DNA of 64,000 bases from Verrucomicrobiota bacterium (GCA_038744685.1 JBCDMB010000001.1:1-64000), one strand, 5' to 3'; positions 42,502 through 53,243 are shown, numbered from the stretch's first letter. Numbers and translations: made by a program. Notes: generated by a model not told the origin, from the sequence alone.

Positions 42502-42927
42502 ACCGAGTTTGAGTGCGAAGAAGGCACACTCGAAAAACTTGTCGAACTCTCATTTTATTTCCCATCCAAAGTACTGGTTGTTTTTGAACCCCAAAAGCGT
42601 TCGAGCGACTCTCGCGCACTTGCAGCGGGCGGTTCTCTACGCAGTTTCGAGGCCGAGCATGGGAAAGCGTCCAAAGTTACCCTACTGGAAAATTATGGCA
42701 CGCACATTCCCAGTCAATCCGACCTCGAAGTAATCAACACCAAGGTGATGTTCGAAAAATGGGCGAGGATACTTGTCGCTAACGTAGCTTTCGGAGGCGC
42801 TCGAAAGTTGTCCGAGGCCGATGCCGACCGAATCGAAAGTTGCTTGAACGAAGCTCACAGAAGAAGGTGCTTGCTAGATTCCGGTTCGGGCGCTGAGTGG
42901 GTAAATCACGATTCAGATTATCGATGA
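42502..42927 (+). other. Open frame without start, directly after the aldolase stop; possible gene remnant
   Basis: The frame of the aldolase stays open for 142 codons beyond its TAG, ending at 42927. It reads as plausible soluble protein: LEKLVELSFYFPSKVLVVFE, then VTLLENYGTHIPSQSDLEVI, then MFEKWARILVANVAFGGARK and ADADRIESCLNEAHRRR. The first ATG is at 42745 (60 codons). I do not recognise the family. A true gene would lack most of its N-terminus, so a decayed remnant is the best guess. Its 3' end overlaps the convergent AraC gene by 15 bases. Confidence 0.35.
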
Positions 42928-43791
42928 ATCCTGCGAGGGTGGACGCCCGAAGTGTTTCTTGTAGGCCCGCGAAAAATAGTAGACGGAAGAGTAACCCAAA
43001 AGGTCGGCTACAGAACTAACGTTGTGCCTACCTCCGCTCAAGAGTTCCCGTCCACGGGTCAGCTTCATGACGTTCTCGAACTCACGAGGGGCGTGCCCCG
43101 TTTCGCTTTGAAAAATTCGTCTGAATCGCGAATAGGAAAGGCCGATTTCGGTGGCCAAATGAGTAAAATCAGTCCTCTTGCTGAGGTCCGATAAGATCGC
43201 GGCTTTAGCCGAGACAATGATTTCACGCCGCCGGCTCTGTTGGCTGTTTTTGGCGATTCGGCTGCGGCGCAAGAGGGCGATTTGTTGGGGAATCAAGCTG
43301 GCTGCCACCTGTTCGGAACCTGGATCGACGTTGTTCAGGTAGTCGTATTGCTTCTGGAAAATCTCATTCATTTCGCTACTTCCAGCACTTGGGTAGATTG
43401 GGTGGCTGCGAGGAAGAAATTCCTGCACGAGCCGAAGAGCCTCCCGCCCTTGGAAACCGACCCAGCGCTCCTTCCATCCGGTCCCAGGATCAGGCCTGTA
43501 GCGATGCCACTCGCCGGGGAAGAGAACAAAAGCGTCGCCCGCACCGAGGCGAGTAGTCCTCTGGGAGCGGGATTGAAATTGCCCCGTTCCACTGGTAAGG
43601 AGAACGATCTGGCACTCCATCAACGTTCTCCGCCCGTCTGCGCCGAAAAGGTAGGCCTGAGGGTGTTTCTCTGGTGGGTAGGAGACTCCGGGCTCTACGC
43701 TTTGCGCTCCTGCATCGACAATCTGCCAGCCCCATTTTTCTACTTCGGGGTCGGCGGCAAGATAACGGTTGTTGGAGGATTTTTCCCGCAT
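42913..43791 (-). CDS. AraC-family transcriptional regulator
   Basis: A 292-residue activator-like protein. The N-terminal cupin-like sugar-sensing domain has GDAFVLFPGEWHRYRPDPGT near residues 85-104. The C-terminal double HTH has FTHLATEIGLSYSRFRRIFQ, ETGHAPREFENVMKLTRGRELL and the family signature VADLLGYSSVYYFSRAYKKH, ending FGRPPSQ. It is divergent from L-rhamnose isomerase (127 bases apart), the arrangement of a RhaR/RhaS-like activator of that gene. Confidence 0.88.
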   Translation of the reverse strand: MREKSSNNRYLAADPEVEKWGWQIVDAGAQSVEPGVSYPPEKHPQAYLFGADGRRTLMECQIVLLTSGTGQFQSRSQRTTRLGAGDAFVLFPGEWHRYRPDPGTGWKERWVGFQGREALRLVQEFLPRSHPIYPSAGSSEMNEIFQKQYDYLNNVDPGSEQVAASLIPQQIALLRRSRIAKNSQQSRRREIIVSAKAAILSDLSKRTDFTHLATEIGLSYSRFRRIFQSETGHAPREFENVMKLTRGRELLSGGRHNVSSVADLLGYSSVYYFSRAYKKHFGRPPSQDSSII

Positions 43792-43918
43792 ATCATTCTG
43801 ATTACATCAATTGCAGCCAAATTGTGCAAACACTGTTCCGAAAAGTGCATTTATCGAAATCGAGATAGCGGGTAGAGTATGGTGTCCAGACAGTTCCTAC
43901 TCTAAAACTAAGACTACC

Positions 43919-45157
43919 ATGTTTGATCACGCTTGTGAAAAGTACGCTGCGCTCGGCGTTGACGTCGAGAGCGCCCTCGAAACTTTAGCCCGCACCCCGA
44001 TTTCCCTGCACTGTTGGCAGGGCGACGATGTTGGTGGCTTTGAGGGAAATAATACCGTGCTCGGTAGCGGGCTCGCTGTAACCGGAAATTATCCCGGCAA
44101 GGCCCGCTCAATTTCTGAACTGAAACAGGATCTTGAAGAAGTGCTCTCCTTACTACCGGGAAAGCATCGTTTGAACCTGCACGCAATTTATGGCGATTTC
44201 GGTGGCCAGCGGGTCGACCGCGATGCGATCGAAGTGAAGTACTTTCAGGGCTGGATCGAATGGGCAAAGGCGCAGGGTATCGGTATGGATTTCAACCCGT
44301 CCTGCTTTTCGCATCCGAGAGCAGATGATGGTCTTACGCTAAGTAGCCCGGATCGAGGGACGCGGGATTTTTGGATCGAGCACTGTTTGCGCTCACGGGC
44401 GATTGGTGCGGAAATTGGCAAGCAGTTGGGGAGTCCCTGCGTCACCAATGTTTGGATACCAGATGGCATGAAGGATTTGCCTACAGACCGGCTGAGCTAT
44501 CGGCAGCGACTCGAACTTAGTTTGGATACCGTCTTTGCGGAACCGCTGAATTCGAACCACAACATTGATGCGGTTGAGTCGAAGCTCTTCGGTATTGGAT
44601 CAGAGAGTTTTGTTGTGGGGTCGCATGAATTCTATCTGGGTTATTCTGCGAAGAACCAGACAGCACTTTGTCTCGATGCCGGGCACTTTCATCCGACGGA
44701 GAGCATTGCCGACAAGATCTCGTCGGTGCTCATGTATGTGCCGGAACTGCTTCTCCATGTTTCTCGTGGGGTACGTTGGGACAGTGATCATGTCGTGTTG
44801 CTCGACGATCCGACTCAGGCGATCATGCAGGAGCTGGTTCGCTGCGATGCGCTTCCTCGCACGCATATCGGCTTGGATTTCTTCGACGCTTCAATCAACC
44901 GTATCGCGGCTTGGGCAATCGGCACTCGTTCGGCGCAAAAGGCATTACTAATGGCCCTTCTGGAGCCAGTTGAAGATTTGAAAGGAGCCGAGCTAGTGGG
45001 AGATTACACGACGCGCCTAGCCCTCTTAGAGCAATGCAAGTCGATGCCTTGGGCTTTCGTTTGGGATGAATTCTGTAAACGCAGCGACGTGCCTAGCGAG
45101 ACCGACCTTATGAACGATATCAAGAGCTACGAAGGCGAGGTTCTGGCAAAGCGTTGA
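43919..45157 (+). CDS. rhaA: L-rhamnose isomerase
   Basis: Interconverts L-rhamnose and L-rhamnulose with Mn/Zn. The 412-residue TIM-barrel protein matches RhaA in length and motifs: [15 protein letters not shown] near the N-terminus, [27 protein letters not shown] (metal ligands), [35 protein letters not shown] and [10 protein letters not shown]. The track-length frame starts at 43811; the ATG at 43919 begins [12 protein letters not shown], the conserved start. It is divergent from the AraC regulator. A downstream mutarotase (rhaM) is not seen. Confidence 0.93.
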   Translation: MFDHACEKYAALGVDVESALETLARTPISLHCWQGDDVGGFEGNNTVLGSGLAVTGNYPGKARSISELKQDLEEVLSLLPGKHRLNLHAIYGDFGGQRVDRDAIEVKYFQGWIEWAKAQGIGMDFNPSCFSHPRADDGLTLSSPDRGTRDFWIEHCLRSRAIGAEIGKQLGSPCVTNVWIPDGMKDLPTDRLSYRQRLELSLDTVFAEPLNSNHNIDAVESKLFGIGSESFVVGSHEFYLGYSAKNQTALCLDAGHFHPTESIADKISSVLMYVPELLLHVSRGVRWDSDHVVLLDDPTQAIMQELVRCDALPRTHIGLDFFDASINRIAAWAIGTRSAQKALLMALLEPVEDLKGAELVGDYTTRLALLEQCKSMPWAFVWDEFCKRSDVPSETDLMNDIKSYEGEVLAKR

Positions 45158-45186
45158 ATTTGAGAGCCGTTCACGACACAAAGGAT

Positions 45187-45320
45187 GGTGTTCACGGGCT
45201 TCAGCCGGCTACATACCAAGCCGACGTCAGCCTTCGCTGAAGAGCTACGGCGAGACAAGTGCGCTGCTTACATTTTTGTTTCCCACCCGACAGGTCAACC
45301 TATCCGCGAAGTGCTCTGTA
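45187..45320 (+). repeat. Dispersed non-coding repeat, copy A
   Basis: About 134 bases beginning GGTGTTCACGGGCTTCAGCC and containing CTTCAGC...GCTGAAG, which can pair as a hairpin. The same sequence, with scattered substitutions, occurs at 49941-50074 in the same orientation. Neither copy has a conserved open frame. The remainder of the 45158-45408 gap holds nothing I recognise. Confidence 0.75.
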
Positions 45321-45408
45321 AAGCGCAGTGTCATCAACCTCCTGATCGGTGAACTACATCTTAGAGTGAGTACATTCTGGAATAAGCAGATCCTCAATTC
45401 GTTTCAGT

Positions 45409-46494
45409 TCACTTATCGCTTGCCATTTCAATTTGGGCAATGAGTTCCTCCTTGTTTGGCGGACGAGCGTGGGTAACGAAAAAGGCCGTAGTAGCGTTTG
45501 CTATGACAAGGCGTTCCTTGATCGAGAGATCTCCTAGAGAGGCGCAGAGATATCCACCGTTGAAACTGTCTCCCGCACCTGCGGTTCGGACAACCTTTGT
45601 CTGAGTATCCTGCACAACAAATGCCTCTTCACCAGTGGAGCTCGACGCGGCTGCAAAGGTGGGGGTGTGAACGATGACTTCATCAATTTCAATAGCCTCA
45701 CGGACCCTCAAGAGCGCTGAGTTGACTGCTGCAGGATTCTCGCCCGGATCTCGCACGTCGAAAACACGAAACAGCTCACCAGCTTCATGCTCATTCGCGC
45801 TCAGCGTCATGGGAATTCCTATATTTAGCTCTCGGATGAGCTCCAGACTTTCGGCTAAGGATTCGGCAGATTTCTTCCCTATATCCGCGAAGTCGAAGAA
45901 CATGCGCTTCGGTGGTCTAGCGGTTTCGCTCAGATTGATGAAACCACTTAGCAAGTTATCAAAGTCTGGGGTGAGTGACCAGTAACCAAGCCCAAGGATA
46001 TCAACGCTGGAAAAGAGTTTCTTGAGAGTCTCTTCTCCGAGTCTTTCGACCACGTCATCCCAAGTCAGGTTAGCAACTGTCTTGAGGTCGCTCATCAGAA
46101 CTTTGCCGTCGTTGAATTCGAAAGCAATCGTAAGAGCTGGGTCACCGAGCGACACCAATTCGCAGATATCGTCGAAAAAGGCGAACGCGGGGTCGATCTT
46201 GTCTTGGCCGAATAGACCAAGAAGGGTAGGCCTGATGCCAAGCAATCCGGCTACTCGACCTGTATTGATTACAAAACCGCCCTCACAGCGACGCTTGTGC
46301 ACAATTTCTAGTCCTACTCCTCCTTCGGCTCGCGAAACGATCAACTCGCCGAATAATCTTAGCTTTTCCATAGCGGAGAAATCGCTGACACTCTGGCGCT
46401 GCTGAACGACTTGATACACTTCGTCGATGAAACCGTCGCAGCCAAGGAGAACCTTGCCGTCAAGGTTTTCAATGTAAGAGGAGTAGTTTTGCAT
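45409..46494 (-). CDS. PfkB-family sugar kinase
   Basis: A 361-residue ribokinase-fold kinase. VLLGCDGFIDEVYQVV opens the substrate domain, and GGFVINTGRVAGLLG follows. The C-terminal VRTAGAGDSFNGGYLCASLG holds the catalytic Asp of the GAGD anion hole. The start at 46494 is preceded by AAGAAGGAC at good Shine-Dalgarno distance, so it is preferred to 46542. The substrate is not predictable. Its position beside the rhamnose genes suggests a carbohydrate. Confidence 0.82.
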   Translation of the reverse strand: MQNYSSYIENLDGKVLLGCDGFIDEVYQVVQQRQSVSDFSAMEKLRLFGELIVSRAEGGVGLEIVHKRRCEGGFVINTGRVAGLLGIRPTLLGLFGQDKIDPAFAFFDDICELVSLGDPALTIAFEFNDGKVLMSDLKTVANLTWDDVVERLGEETLKKLFSSVDILGLGYWSLTPDFDNLLSGFINLSETARPPKRMFFDFADIGKKSAESLAESLELIRELNIGIPMTLSANEHEAGELFRVFDVRDPGENPAAVNSALLRVREAIEIDEVIVHTPTFAAASSSTGEEAFVVQDTQTKVVRTAGAGDSFNGGYLCASLGDLSIKERLVIANATTAFFVTHARPPNKEELIAQIEMASDK

Positions 46495-46970
46495 CAGATA
46501 GTCCTTCTTTAATTTGGAATTATACCTCCAAGTATATTTCAATTGGTGGTTAGTGTTGTTCTACTTTGAATTGATTCTGGAGGTCAGCAATTCCAGACTT
46601 TAGCATTTGAATGGAGTCTTGGTCGGCTAGTTTCATGACCGTTAGAGAAGTTCGGTATGCTCCTTCTCATTAACGCTGCATCCCTCGCCCTAGTGGATGT
46701 GGTAGGGGAACTGGTCTACAGCTGGTGGGGGAACTAGTCTTCCTAGCCGCAAAAAGTCTCTCGTCCAAGTCCAATCCCACTAAATCCTCTGGTTCGACAG
46801 TGAGTGTTTGTCAGTTCTGACCATAGTGTTTACCGTTGGACAGGCTAAAGGACGGGCTGCCGTGGGCGCGGGTTTTCTTGCTTTCATGAACGAGCTGAGC
46901 CTTGCGATTTTCTTCAAGTTGCGGAATCATCTCGCCTGATGCTGTTTACCTCGACGCTTGTTTGCTCCTC
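46495..46970. other. 476-base intergenic region upstream of the sensor kinase
   Basis: No supportable gene. It carries divergent promoters for the PfkB kinase and the two-component system, and the direct repeat listed separately. CCCTA (46688) and TAGGG (46703) can form a short hairpin. Confidence 0.5.
46705..46740 (+). promoter_or_regulatory. Tandem 13-bp direct repeat, candidate response-regulator site
   Basis: GGGGAACTGGTCT at 46705-46717 and GGGGAACTAGTCT at 46728-46740 match at 12 of 13 bases and are spaced 23 bases start to start, about two helical turns. This is a common layout for NarL/LuxR-type dimers. They lie about 230 bases upstream of the kinase gene. Autoregulation is inferred. 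Confidence 0.4.
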
Positions 46971-49169
46971 ATGAGAGAAACTGTGAAAAGATGGTTCCGT
47001 CTGGTGTTTTTTCTTGGAGCTTCGTGGTGCGTTGCACCGGTGTTCGCGCAAGAGACAGAACCGATCCGGTTGATTGGTGAAGTCCGAGTCTTGACAGAGA
47101 GTGAAGCCGAAGAGTCTCGTAGGGTTGTCCTCGAGGGACAGGCGATCAGAGTCCACCCGGCGGGGCACGGTTTTTTCCTGCATGACGGGCAATCTGGCAT
47201 TTACGTCGAAGGGCTCCCACCGGGAAAATCCTTCGAGGATCTTACGGCAGGTGATCTTGTCCGCATTGAAGGATATACGAAGCCCGGGCATTTTACGCCG
47301 TCGATTCAACCTGAGACCTTTCAAAAGACGGGCCGTGCACCGCTACCCGAGGCGAGACCTTTCTACCTCTACCAGATTTTTGATACGAATATCGACTCGG
47401 ACTGGGTTTCGGTAATGGGGCGCCTAATTTCCGTTACCGTATTCGATAGATTGAATGCTATCGTGATCGGGCTGGATATGAATGGGATTACCGTCTACGC
47501 GCAGTTGCCTAAGACGGAAGAGGGGCTTCAGCGGGTGCGTGAATTGATGTTTCGGCTGGTGCGGTTTGATGCCGTTGCGGGATCGGTTTTTAACACGAAT
47601 CGGCAGCTTACAGGGCGAATCTTCTTTGTAAACTCAGCTCAGGATCTTATCCCGCTTCGGGAGGGTGCTTTGGTTGAGGATATGCCTTCTTTCGGGATTC
47701 ATGAGCTAATGCGAGTGGGTGCACGGTTGAGGCAGTCCGTTCAGACGGAAGGAGTGGTGACCTACGTTAGCGATTCCGAGCTTTTTCTGCGGGGCAAAGA
47801 GAGTTCGCTATTGGTTGTGCCAAAGGAAGTGCCTGATGTTTCGCTAGGTGACACGGTGGTCGTCGGTGGTCTGGTATGGCCGCAACCCGTCAGCCCGGCG
47901 TTTCGCGCAATTGAGGTCGAGAGAATGCGGGAAGGAGATCCGCCTGAACCGAAGCAGGTCGTCCTCGGAAATGAAATTGATTCAGGTCTGAATTTTGAGT
48001 TGATTCAGCTGGAAGCTGAATTGGTCGATATCGGGAAGAGTTTCGAGATCTCGGTTCTCGATGTTGAAGAGAAGGAACGAGTGTCGCTTTTGTGTCGGTC
48101 AGGCCCACATCTTTTCGAGGCCTATCTTCCGGAAGGTGAGACCTTGAGCGGAGTTGAGCCAGGTGCGCTTCTTTCCCTAACAGGTATCTGTCGCCTCGAG
48201 GTCGCTCCAGAGGCACTTGGCATCATCTTTGTAGATGGCTTATCGCTACAGCTTCGAGGGCTCGAAGATGTGAAGGTTCTCAAAGCAGCTCCCTTCTGGA
48301 CGCCTCTCCGGTTGGTCTTGCTGCTGTTGATCGCTCTTGTCCTCATGTCGCTCTTTGTTGTTTGGGTCTTTTTGCTGCGTCGAACTGTCGAGCGCCAGAC
48401 GTCGACAATCAGTAGTCAGATCGAGCGCCAGACGATCTCAGACGAGCGCCAACGAATCGCACGTGAACTTCACGATAACCTGGAGCAAGGGCTGGCCGCG
48501 ATGGCGATTCAGCTGCGGGGTGCCTACAAACTCCTCCAGCGTCTCGCGAACAAGGCAGAGCAGTCGGTTCGTCGATCAATCAATCTGAGCGAGCAAGCGG
48601 ATCCAAATTTGCAAACCCATCTTAAGGGTCGACTTGAGGAGATCGCACATGACTCAGCGCAAAGCCAACGAACAGTGAGGACAGCGCAGGAGATGCTCGC
48701 TCACTGTAGCGAGGAGGCACGGGCGTCGATCTTGGACCTTCGAGGGGGTCTATTGGAGCGGATGGATCTGCCATCGGCCCTCGATGTGGCCCTTGAATTG
48801 ATTACCGAAGGTAGCGGAGCTCAGGTCACGGTTGAAGTCTTGGGTTCTGCCCGAAAACTTCGGAAATCGGCGGAACGCAATCTTTTGCTTATCGCTCGGG
48901 AATCTGCAACTAATGCAATCCGTCATGGCGAGCCAAAACGAATTGACGTGTCGATTGAATACAGAACGAGCTCGCTTCGACTAACGATCATTGACGATGG
49001 GGTGGGTTTTGATCCGTATCAGCGGAAGAAGGCAGGGCATTTCGGGTTGATTGGAATGAAGGAGCGCGCTGTAAGTTTAAAGGGTAAATTGGAAATCAAG
49101 AGTGAAGCGTCGAAAGGAACGAGTGTTGTTTTGCTGATACCCGATACAATGGAACTTGAGAGACCGTGA
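46971..49169 (+). CDS. Sensor histidine kinase with OB-fold-like periplasmic domain (HisKA_3 type)
   Basis: A 732-residue membrane sensor. The signal peptide ends near APVFAQ. A periplasmic region of about 450 residues contains repeated OB-fold-like segments: [29 protein letters not shown], and again [15 protein letters not shown] and [10 protein letters not shown]. One membrane helix follows near residues 463-490, then a HisKA_3 dimerisation helix with the phosphoacceptor in [20 protein letters not shown], and an HATPase with [21 protein letters not shown] and [12 protein letters not shown]. The start is the ATG at 46971, which begins the signal peptide. It is coupled to the response regulator by a GTGA overlap. 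It probably senses an extracellular ligand, perhaps an oligosaccharide. Confidence 0.88.
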   Translation: MRETVKRWFRLVFFLGASWCVAPVFAQETEPIRLIGEVRVLTESEAEESRRVVLEGQAIRVHPAGHGFFLHDGQSGIYVEGLPPGKSFEDLTAGDLVRIEGYTKPGHFTPSIQPETFQKTGRAPLPEARPFYLYQIFDTNIDSDWVSVMGRLISVTVFDRLNAIVIGLDMNGITVYAQLPKTEEGLQRVRELMFRLVRFDAVAGSVFNTNRQLTGRIFFVNSAQDLIPLREGALVEDMPSFGIHELMRVGARLRQSVQTEGVVTYVSDSELFLRGKESSLLVVPKEVPDVSLGDTVVVGGLVWPQPVSPAFRAIEVERMREGDPPEPKQVVLGNEIDSGLNFELIQLEAELVDIGKSFEISVLDVEEKERVSLLCRSGPHLFEAYLPEGETLSGVEPGALLSLTGICRLEVAPEALGIIFVDGLSLQLRGLEDVKVLKAAPFWTPLRLVLLLLIALVLMSLFVVWVFLLRRTVERQTSTISSQIERQTISDERQRIARELHDNLEQGLAAMAIQLRGAYKLLQRLANKAEQSVRRSINLSEQADPNLQTHLKGRLEEIAHDSAQSQRTVRTAQEMLAHCSEEARASILDLRGGLLERMDLPSALDVALELITEGSGAQVTVEVLGSARKLRKSAERNLLLIARESATNAIRHGEPKRIDVSIEYRTSSLRLTIIDDGVGFDPYQRKKAGHFGLIGMKERAVSLKGKLEIKSEASKGTSVVLLIPDTMELERP

Positions 49170-49804
49170 CGAAAGCAAAGCAGATTCGGGTTCTGGTAGT
49201 GGATGACAATGCTCTCCTACGCCTTGGTTTGACGGAGACGATTACGATCGAGCCTGGCCTGGAATTGGTGGGAGAGGCAGGTAGCGGAGAAGAGGCAATT
49301 GAACTCGTCCGAAAATTGAAGCCAGACGTAATTACGATGGATTACCAGATGCCTGGGATTAACGGGGTCGAATGCACGCGCCAGTTGATAGGAGAGTTTC
49401 CAGACGCGAAGATTATCCTTTTGTCGGTTTTCGATTCGGAAGAGGACATTTGGAAAGCAGAGAAGGCCGGAGTGAAGGGATATCTTACGAAGAAGGCCGG
49501 AGAGGTGGAAGATGTCTTGGAGGCGATCCATGAAGTTGCTGCCGGCGGGACTTACTATCCGTCAAGCATCGCCCAGAAGCTGGCGCGCCGGAAAAAGCTC
49601 AAGAATCTTACGGAAAGGGAAATGACGGTTCTTGAATTGTTGGCTTCGGGTTACAGCAACAAGGAGATCGAAGATAAGCTCGAAATATCTTTGCCCATGG
49701 TGAAGCTGCACATTGTTAATCTTCGAGAGAAGCTGGGTGCGGCGGATCGGACGCAAGCAGTCGTTCAGGCGTTCAAGCGGGGTATCCTGCATCTGGACGA
49801 GTAG
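49166..49804 (+). CDS. NarL/FixJ-family response regulator
   Basis: A 212-residue regulator starting at GTG 49166. The receiver domain has the acidic pocket VVDDNALL, the phosphorylation site in [13 protein letters not shown] (Asp near residue 57) and the late [13 protein letters not shown] (Lys). The LuxR-type HTH is [20 protein letters not shown], then [20 protein letters not shown]. It is coupled to the kinase upstream. The Gfo/Idh/MocA-sulfatase genes downstream on the same strand are plausible targets. Confidence 0.93.
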   Translation: MTKAKQIRVLVVDDNALLRLGLTETITIEPGLELVGEAGSGEEAIELVRKLKPDVITMDYQMPGINGVECTRQLIGEFPDAKIILLSVFDSEEDIWKAEKAGVKGYLTKKAGEVEDVLEAIHEVAAGGTYYPSSIAQKLARRKKLKNLTEREMTVLELLASGYSNKEIEDKLEISLPMVKLHIVNLREKLGAADRTQAVVQAFKRGILHLDE

Positions 49805-49940
49805 TGGATTTGTTGAGTCGACTGTCTGGGCCTTGATCATTTTTACGAATCCGGTATTGGAAGCACTTCGCGGTTAGCTTGGAACGTCAGGTGAACAGCC
49901 CTTTGGAAGGAGTTAAAATGAGAGTTCGCTGCGTTAGCTT

Positions 49941-50074
49941 GGTGTTCACGGGCTTCAGCCCACTACACATCAAGCCGCCTTCCGCCTTTGCTGAAGAACT
50001 GTGGCGAGAAAGGTGCGCTGCTCTCATTTCAACACCCACCTGGCGGTTCAAGCTAATCGCGATGTGCTTCTATG
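49941..50074 (+). repeat. Dispersed non-coding repeat, copy B
   Basis: Direct repeat of 45187-45320, sharing GGTGTTCACGGGCTTCAGCC exactly and most of the rest (CAAGCCG, GCCTT.GCTGAAGA, GGCGAGA, GTGCGCTGCT). It lies in the 376-base gap between the response regulator and the oxidoreductase. The rest of that gap shows no gene. Confidence 0.75.
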
Positions 50075-50180
50075 TGTTCGAAGAGAACGTATCTTTTGGC
50101 TATGTGGTTGCCTCACTGGGATTTTGCTAGGGTTGGGGTCAACGGGAGTAGGTCATGATGTCCGCTCGCGGATTTACCCT

Positions 50181-51605
50181 ATGCATACACTTAGTCGTCG
50201 TGGCTTCATCAAACGCTCCAGTGCATTTGGCGCGGTTGCTGTCCTTCCCTCGTTCATTGCTCTAGGCAGTAAGGCAACTAGTGGAGCGGCCCCTAGTGAA
50301 CGGGTCAACGTCGCCTTCATAGGAACGGCAAACAAGGGATATCGGAATCGTAAAGCGTTTCTCGCTGGGGCAGGAGACCTGATCAACGTCGTCGCGCTTT
50401 GCGATGTCCACTTGCAGCAGACTCAGTGTCAGGAATCGGCTTCCGAGCATCCAAGTGCACGACAGTTTACTGACTTTCGAGTCATGTTTGAAGAAATGGC
50501 GGACGACATAGATGCGGTCATCGTTTCAACCCCGGATCACACCCACTTCCCAGCGTCGATGATGGCGATGCACTATGGCAAGGCGGTTTGGTGTGAAAAG
50601 CCTCTCGCCCACACTTTTGGGCAATGTGAACGGATGATGGATCTTGCTGAACGCTCAGGTGTGGTCACGCAGATGGGCAACCAGGGCCACTCTGGGGCAA
50701 ACTACTTTCAATTCAAGTCTTGGACCGAAGAAGGTGTGATCAACAACATCACAAAAATTGATGCCTACCAGGTCCAGGGGTCTCGTTGGAACGGATGGTC
50801 CAAGAATTCAAAGTTCGACAGCTTTCCGGATGAAGTCGTTCCCGATGGACTCGATTGGGATCTCTGGTGCTCAGTCTCTCCAGAGCGTCCCTATAGCAGG
50901 TGGCTCCATCCGAACAATTGGAGGGGTTGGTATGACTTTGGTTGCGGGAAGCTCGGTGACTGGGCAGCACACGTAATCGATACGCCGCACCGGTTTTTGA
51001 AACTGGGCTATCCCGATAAAGTCACCTCGCTCATGCGCGATGGAGTCCACCCCCTTATTTATCCCAGCCACTCGACAATCCGGTTTCAGTTTCCGCAGCG
51101 TGAGGATATGCCGGCCGTGGAGCTAAACTGGTACGACGGTCCGGGCAACTTCCCTGTGATCTCCGAGCAATACCGCGATTTAAAAAGTGAACAGCCTGGT
51201 TACGTCGCACCCGAGGGCACGAGACCACCCCGGAGCGCCTACGTCGGTAAGATCATGTACGGTAATGACCTCGTCTTCCGTGCAGTTTCTCACTCGGAGC
51301 CTCTCCGAATCGTTCCGCGCGAAAAGTTCTTGGATCTGCGCCGCGATCTTCCGCGCTTCCCACAAAAGAACTCAAACCACTGGACCAACTTCATTCTTGC
51401 CTGCAAGGGTGAGGAGGACGCGCGGTCACCGTTTAGCGTATCAGGCACACTTTCGCAGGTGCTCGCGATTGGTATGATCTCCCAGCGCCTCGGCGGGGAG
51501 CTGCACTTTGATCGGGAATCGAAACGCTTCACCAATAGCGATGCGGCTAACGCACTTCTTGACCCTGCACCCCGCGAGGGTTGGGAGGAGTTCTACGCGC
51601 TTTAG
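50181..51605 (+). CDS. Gfo/Idh/MocA-family oxidoreductase, Tat-exported
   Basis: A 474-residue NAD(P)-dependent oxidoreductase. A Tat signal with [20 protein letters not shown] begins it. The Rossmann fold starts at [16 protein letters not shown]. The family motif EKPLAHTF near residue 140 follows VSTPDHTHF, and the C-terminal domain contains [16 protein letters not shown]. Export of a nucleotide-dependent enzyme seems odd, but Tat-exported members with bound NAD (such as glycosidase-like or glucose-fructose oxidoreductases) are known and common in Verrucomicrobiota and Planctomycetota. The ATG at 50181 begins the Tat signal; the frame extends upstream without homology. It is 21 bases before the first sulfatase. 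Confidence 0.88.
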   Translation: MHTLSRRGFIKRSSAFGAVAVLPSFIALGSKATSGAAPSERVNVAFIGTANKGYRNRKAFLAGAGDLINVVALCDVHLQQTQCQESASEHPSARQFTDFRVMFEEMADDIDAVIVSTPDHTHFPASMMAMHYGKAVWCEKPLAHTFGQCERMMDLAERSGVVTQMGNQGHSGANYFQFKSWTEEGVINNITKIDAYQVQGSRWNGWSKNSKFDSFPDEVVPDGLDWDLWCSVSPERPYSRWLHPNNWRGWYDFGCGKLGDWAAHVIDTPHRFLKLGYPDKVTSLMRDGVHPLIYPSHSTIRFQFPQREDMPAVELNWYDGPGNFPVISEQYRDLKSEQPGYVAPEGTRPPRSAYVGKIMYGNDLVFRAVSHSEPLRIVPREKFLDLRRDLPRFPQKNSNHWTNFILACKGEEDARSPFSVSGTLSQVLAIGMISQRLGGELHFDRESKRFTNSDAANALLDPAPREGWEEFYAL

Positions 51606-51626
51606 TTTATCAAATAGTAGTGACGG

Positions 51627-53243
51627 ATGAATAGAGTGCTCCTTACCGGACTCGCGTTTTGCTTCAGCACTTTAGTTTGTGGGGCGGAAAAAAAGCAGCC
51701 CAATATTATCATCTACTTTGCGGACGATATCAGCGCCCGGGAGCTACCCCTGTACGGATCTTCAGTCTGGTGTGATGGTATCCGTGGTGGAGATACCAGT
51801 GATCCTGCGAAACGTGCGTCGACCCCGGTGCTCGATAGGTTGTCGGAGGAGGGCGTCTGGGTTACCAACGCCTGGGCGGCAACGATTTGCAGTCCAAGTC
51901 GGGCGATGATGATGACGGGCCGTCATGCCCACCGCACGAAGTGGTGGAACAACAAGGACCGTGGTGTTTACAAGGATCCGCGTGGCAGGTTCACCACCTG
52001 GCCGCTTTACGAGAGCTCTCCTATTTTGATCAGTCATGTCGCGAATGAGGCTGGCTACGCAACTTTCTGGACGGGTAAGACACAAATGGTCGGTCCTTTC
52101 GAGGCCTACGGTTTCCACGAGGGGGCCTTCACGCCAGGGAACTGGGAGCATCTTGATAATCCTTACACCGACTTTCGCCTGCTCTTTGAGGAGCGGGATG
52201 GCCAGCGCCTACTCATCAACGACGACACGGATGAACAGGTCTTCACTTACAAACAGCATGGCTGGAACTTTTTCCCTCATGTTAAAGTGCTGAATCATCC
52301 GGCAAATCCGGGAGAACTTGTCTGGTGGCCGAACACTCCGGAAGCTCGGGCGGCCTTTGATGTTACGACTTACGGGCCTGATGTGGAACAGGACTTGGCC
52401 CTCAATTTCATGGACCGCGCCCACGCCGAGGGGAAGCCATTTCTCATCTATCACACCAGTCACCTTGGGCATGATGCGTTCGACTGGCTCAATCCGGACT
52501 CCGACAGTAAGTGGCCCGGAACTCCAGTGATAGAGTGGGATGGTCAGAAATACACGCGTGCTGAAGTAAAGATTACCGGCGATGACGGTGAGTATGACAC
52601 CCATGGAACCGTGACAGAGCCTGGCATGCACAGCCACCTCAACTACATCGATTACCAGATATGGCGCTACCTCGAAAAGCTCGAAGCGATGGGCGAGGCA
52701 GAAAACACGATTATCATTTTCACGTCAGACAACGGCACCAGTGGCTTTGGTAAAAACAGTCCCATCCAGCAACGCGGTGCTCATGTTCCCTTCATTGTCT
52801 ACTCGCCCGGTATGACCAAAAGCGGAAAGCAGGACGCCTTGGTGAGTCTGACTGATGTCTTGCCGACCATTGCGGAGCTTGTGGGATGCGAACTGCCGGC
52901 CGACTACGAGATCGACGGAGAAAGCCTTGTGCCTTTTCTCTTTGGTGAGGAGCGCGAGCACCGCAAATGGGTGTACTCGTTCCGCGGCCCCGAGCAGTTC
53001 ATCCGAGGCAAATACGTGCTCAAAGACGGTGCCGAAAAATGGTGGGATGTTTCAAATACTCCCAACGATCTGACCAGTTTTGCCCCCATCACGAATTGGA
53101 ACCAGGTCTCCGAGGTGCATCTCGGCGAGCGTGAGAAACTCGAGGCGATCCTCCCAGTTTATGACCTCTACTTTGACGAACACGAAGCTCCGGGGATCCC
53201 CAATCGATTCCCGAAGATCAACTACCGGCGAAAAGCAGAGTAG
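51627..53243 (+). CDS. Sulfatase (S1 family), copy 1
   Basis: A 538-residue secreted arylsulfatase-type enzyme. The signal peptide ends near LVCGAEKK. Metal site: IIYFADDIS (Asp pair at 33-34). The formylglycine motif is ICSPSRAMMMTGRHAHR, with Cys88 as the residue to be converted. GYATFWTGKTQM has Thr-Gln after GK where many family members have GKWH. The second metal/catalytic region is IIFTSDNGTSGFG. A formylglycine-generating enzyme is needed but is not in the window. The substrate is an unknown sulfated sugar. Confidence 0.92.
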   Translation: MNRVLLTGLAFCFSTLVCGAEKKQPNIIIYFADDISARELPLYGSSVWCDGIRGGDTSDPAKRASTPVLDRLSEEGVWVTNAWAATICSPSRAMMMTGRHAHRTKWWNNKDRGVYKDPRGRFTTWPLYESSPILISHVANEAGYATFWTGKTQMVGPFEAYGFHEGAFTPGNWEHLDNPYTDFRLLFEERDGQRLLINDDTDEQVFTYKQHGWNFFPHVKVLNHPANPGELVWWPNTPEARAAFDVTTYGPDVEQDLALNFMDRAHAEGKPFLIYHTSHLGHDAFDWLNPDSDSKWPGTPVIEWDGQKYTRAEVKITGDDGEYDTHGTVTEPGMHSHLNYIDYQIWRYLEKLEAMGEAENTIIIFTSDNGTSGFGKNSPIQQRGAHVPFIVYSPGMTKSGKQDALVSLTDVLPTIAELVGCELPADYEIDGESLVPFLFGEEREHRKWVYSFRGPEQFIRGKYVLKDGAEKWWDVSNTPNDLTSFAPITNWNQVSEVHLGEREKLEAILPVYDLYFDEHEAPGIPNRFPKINYRRKAE

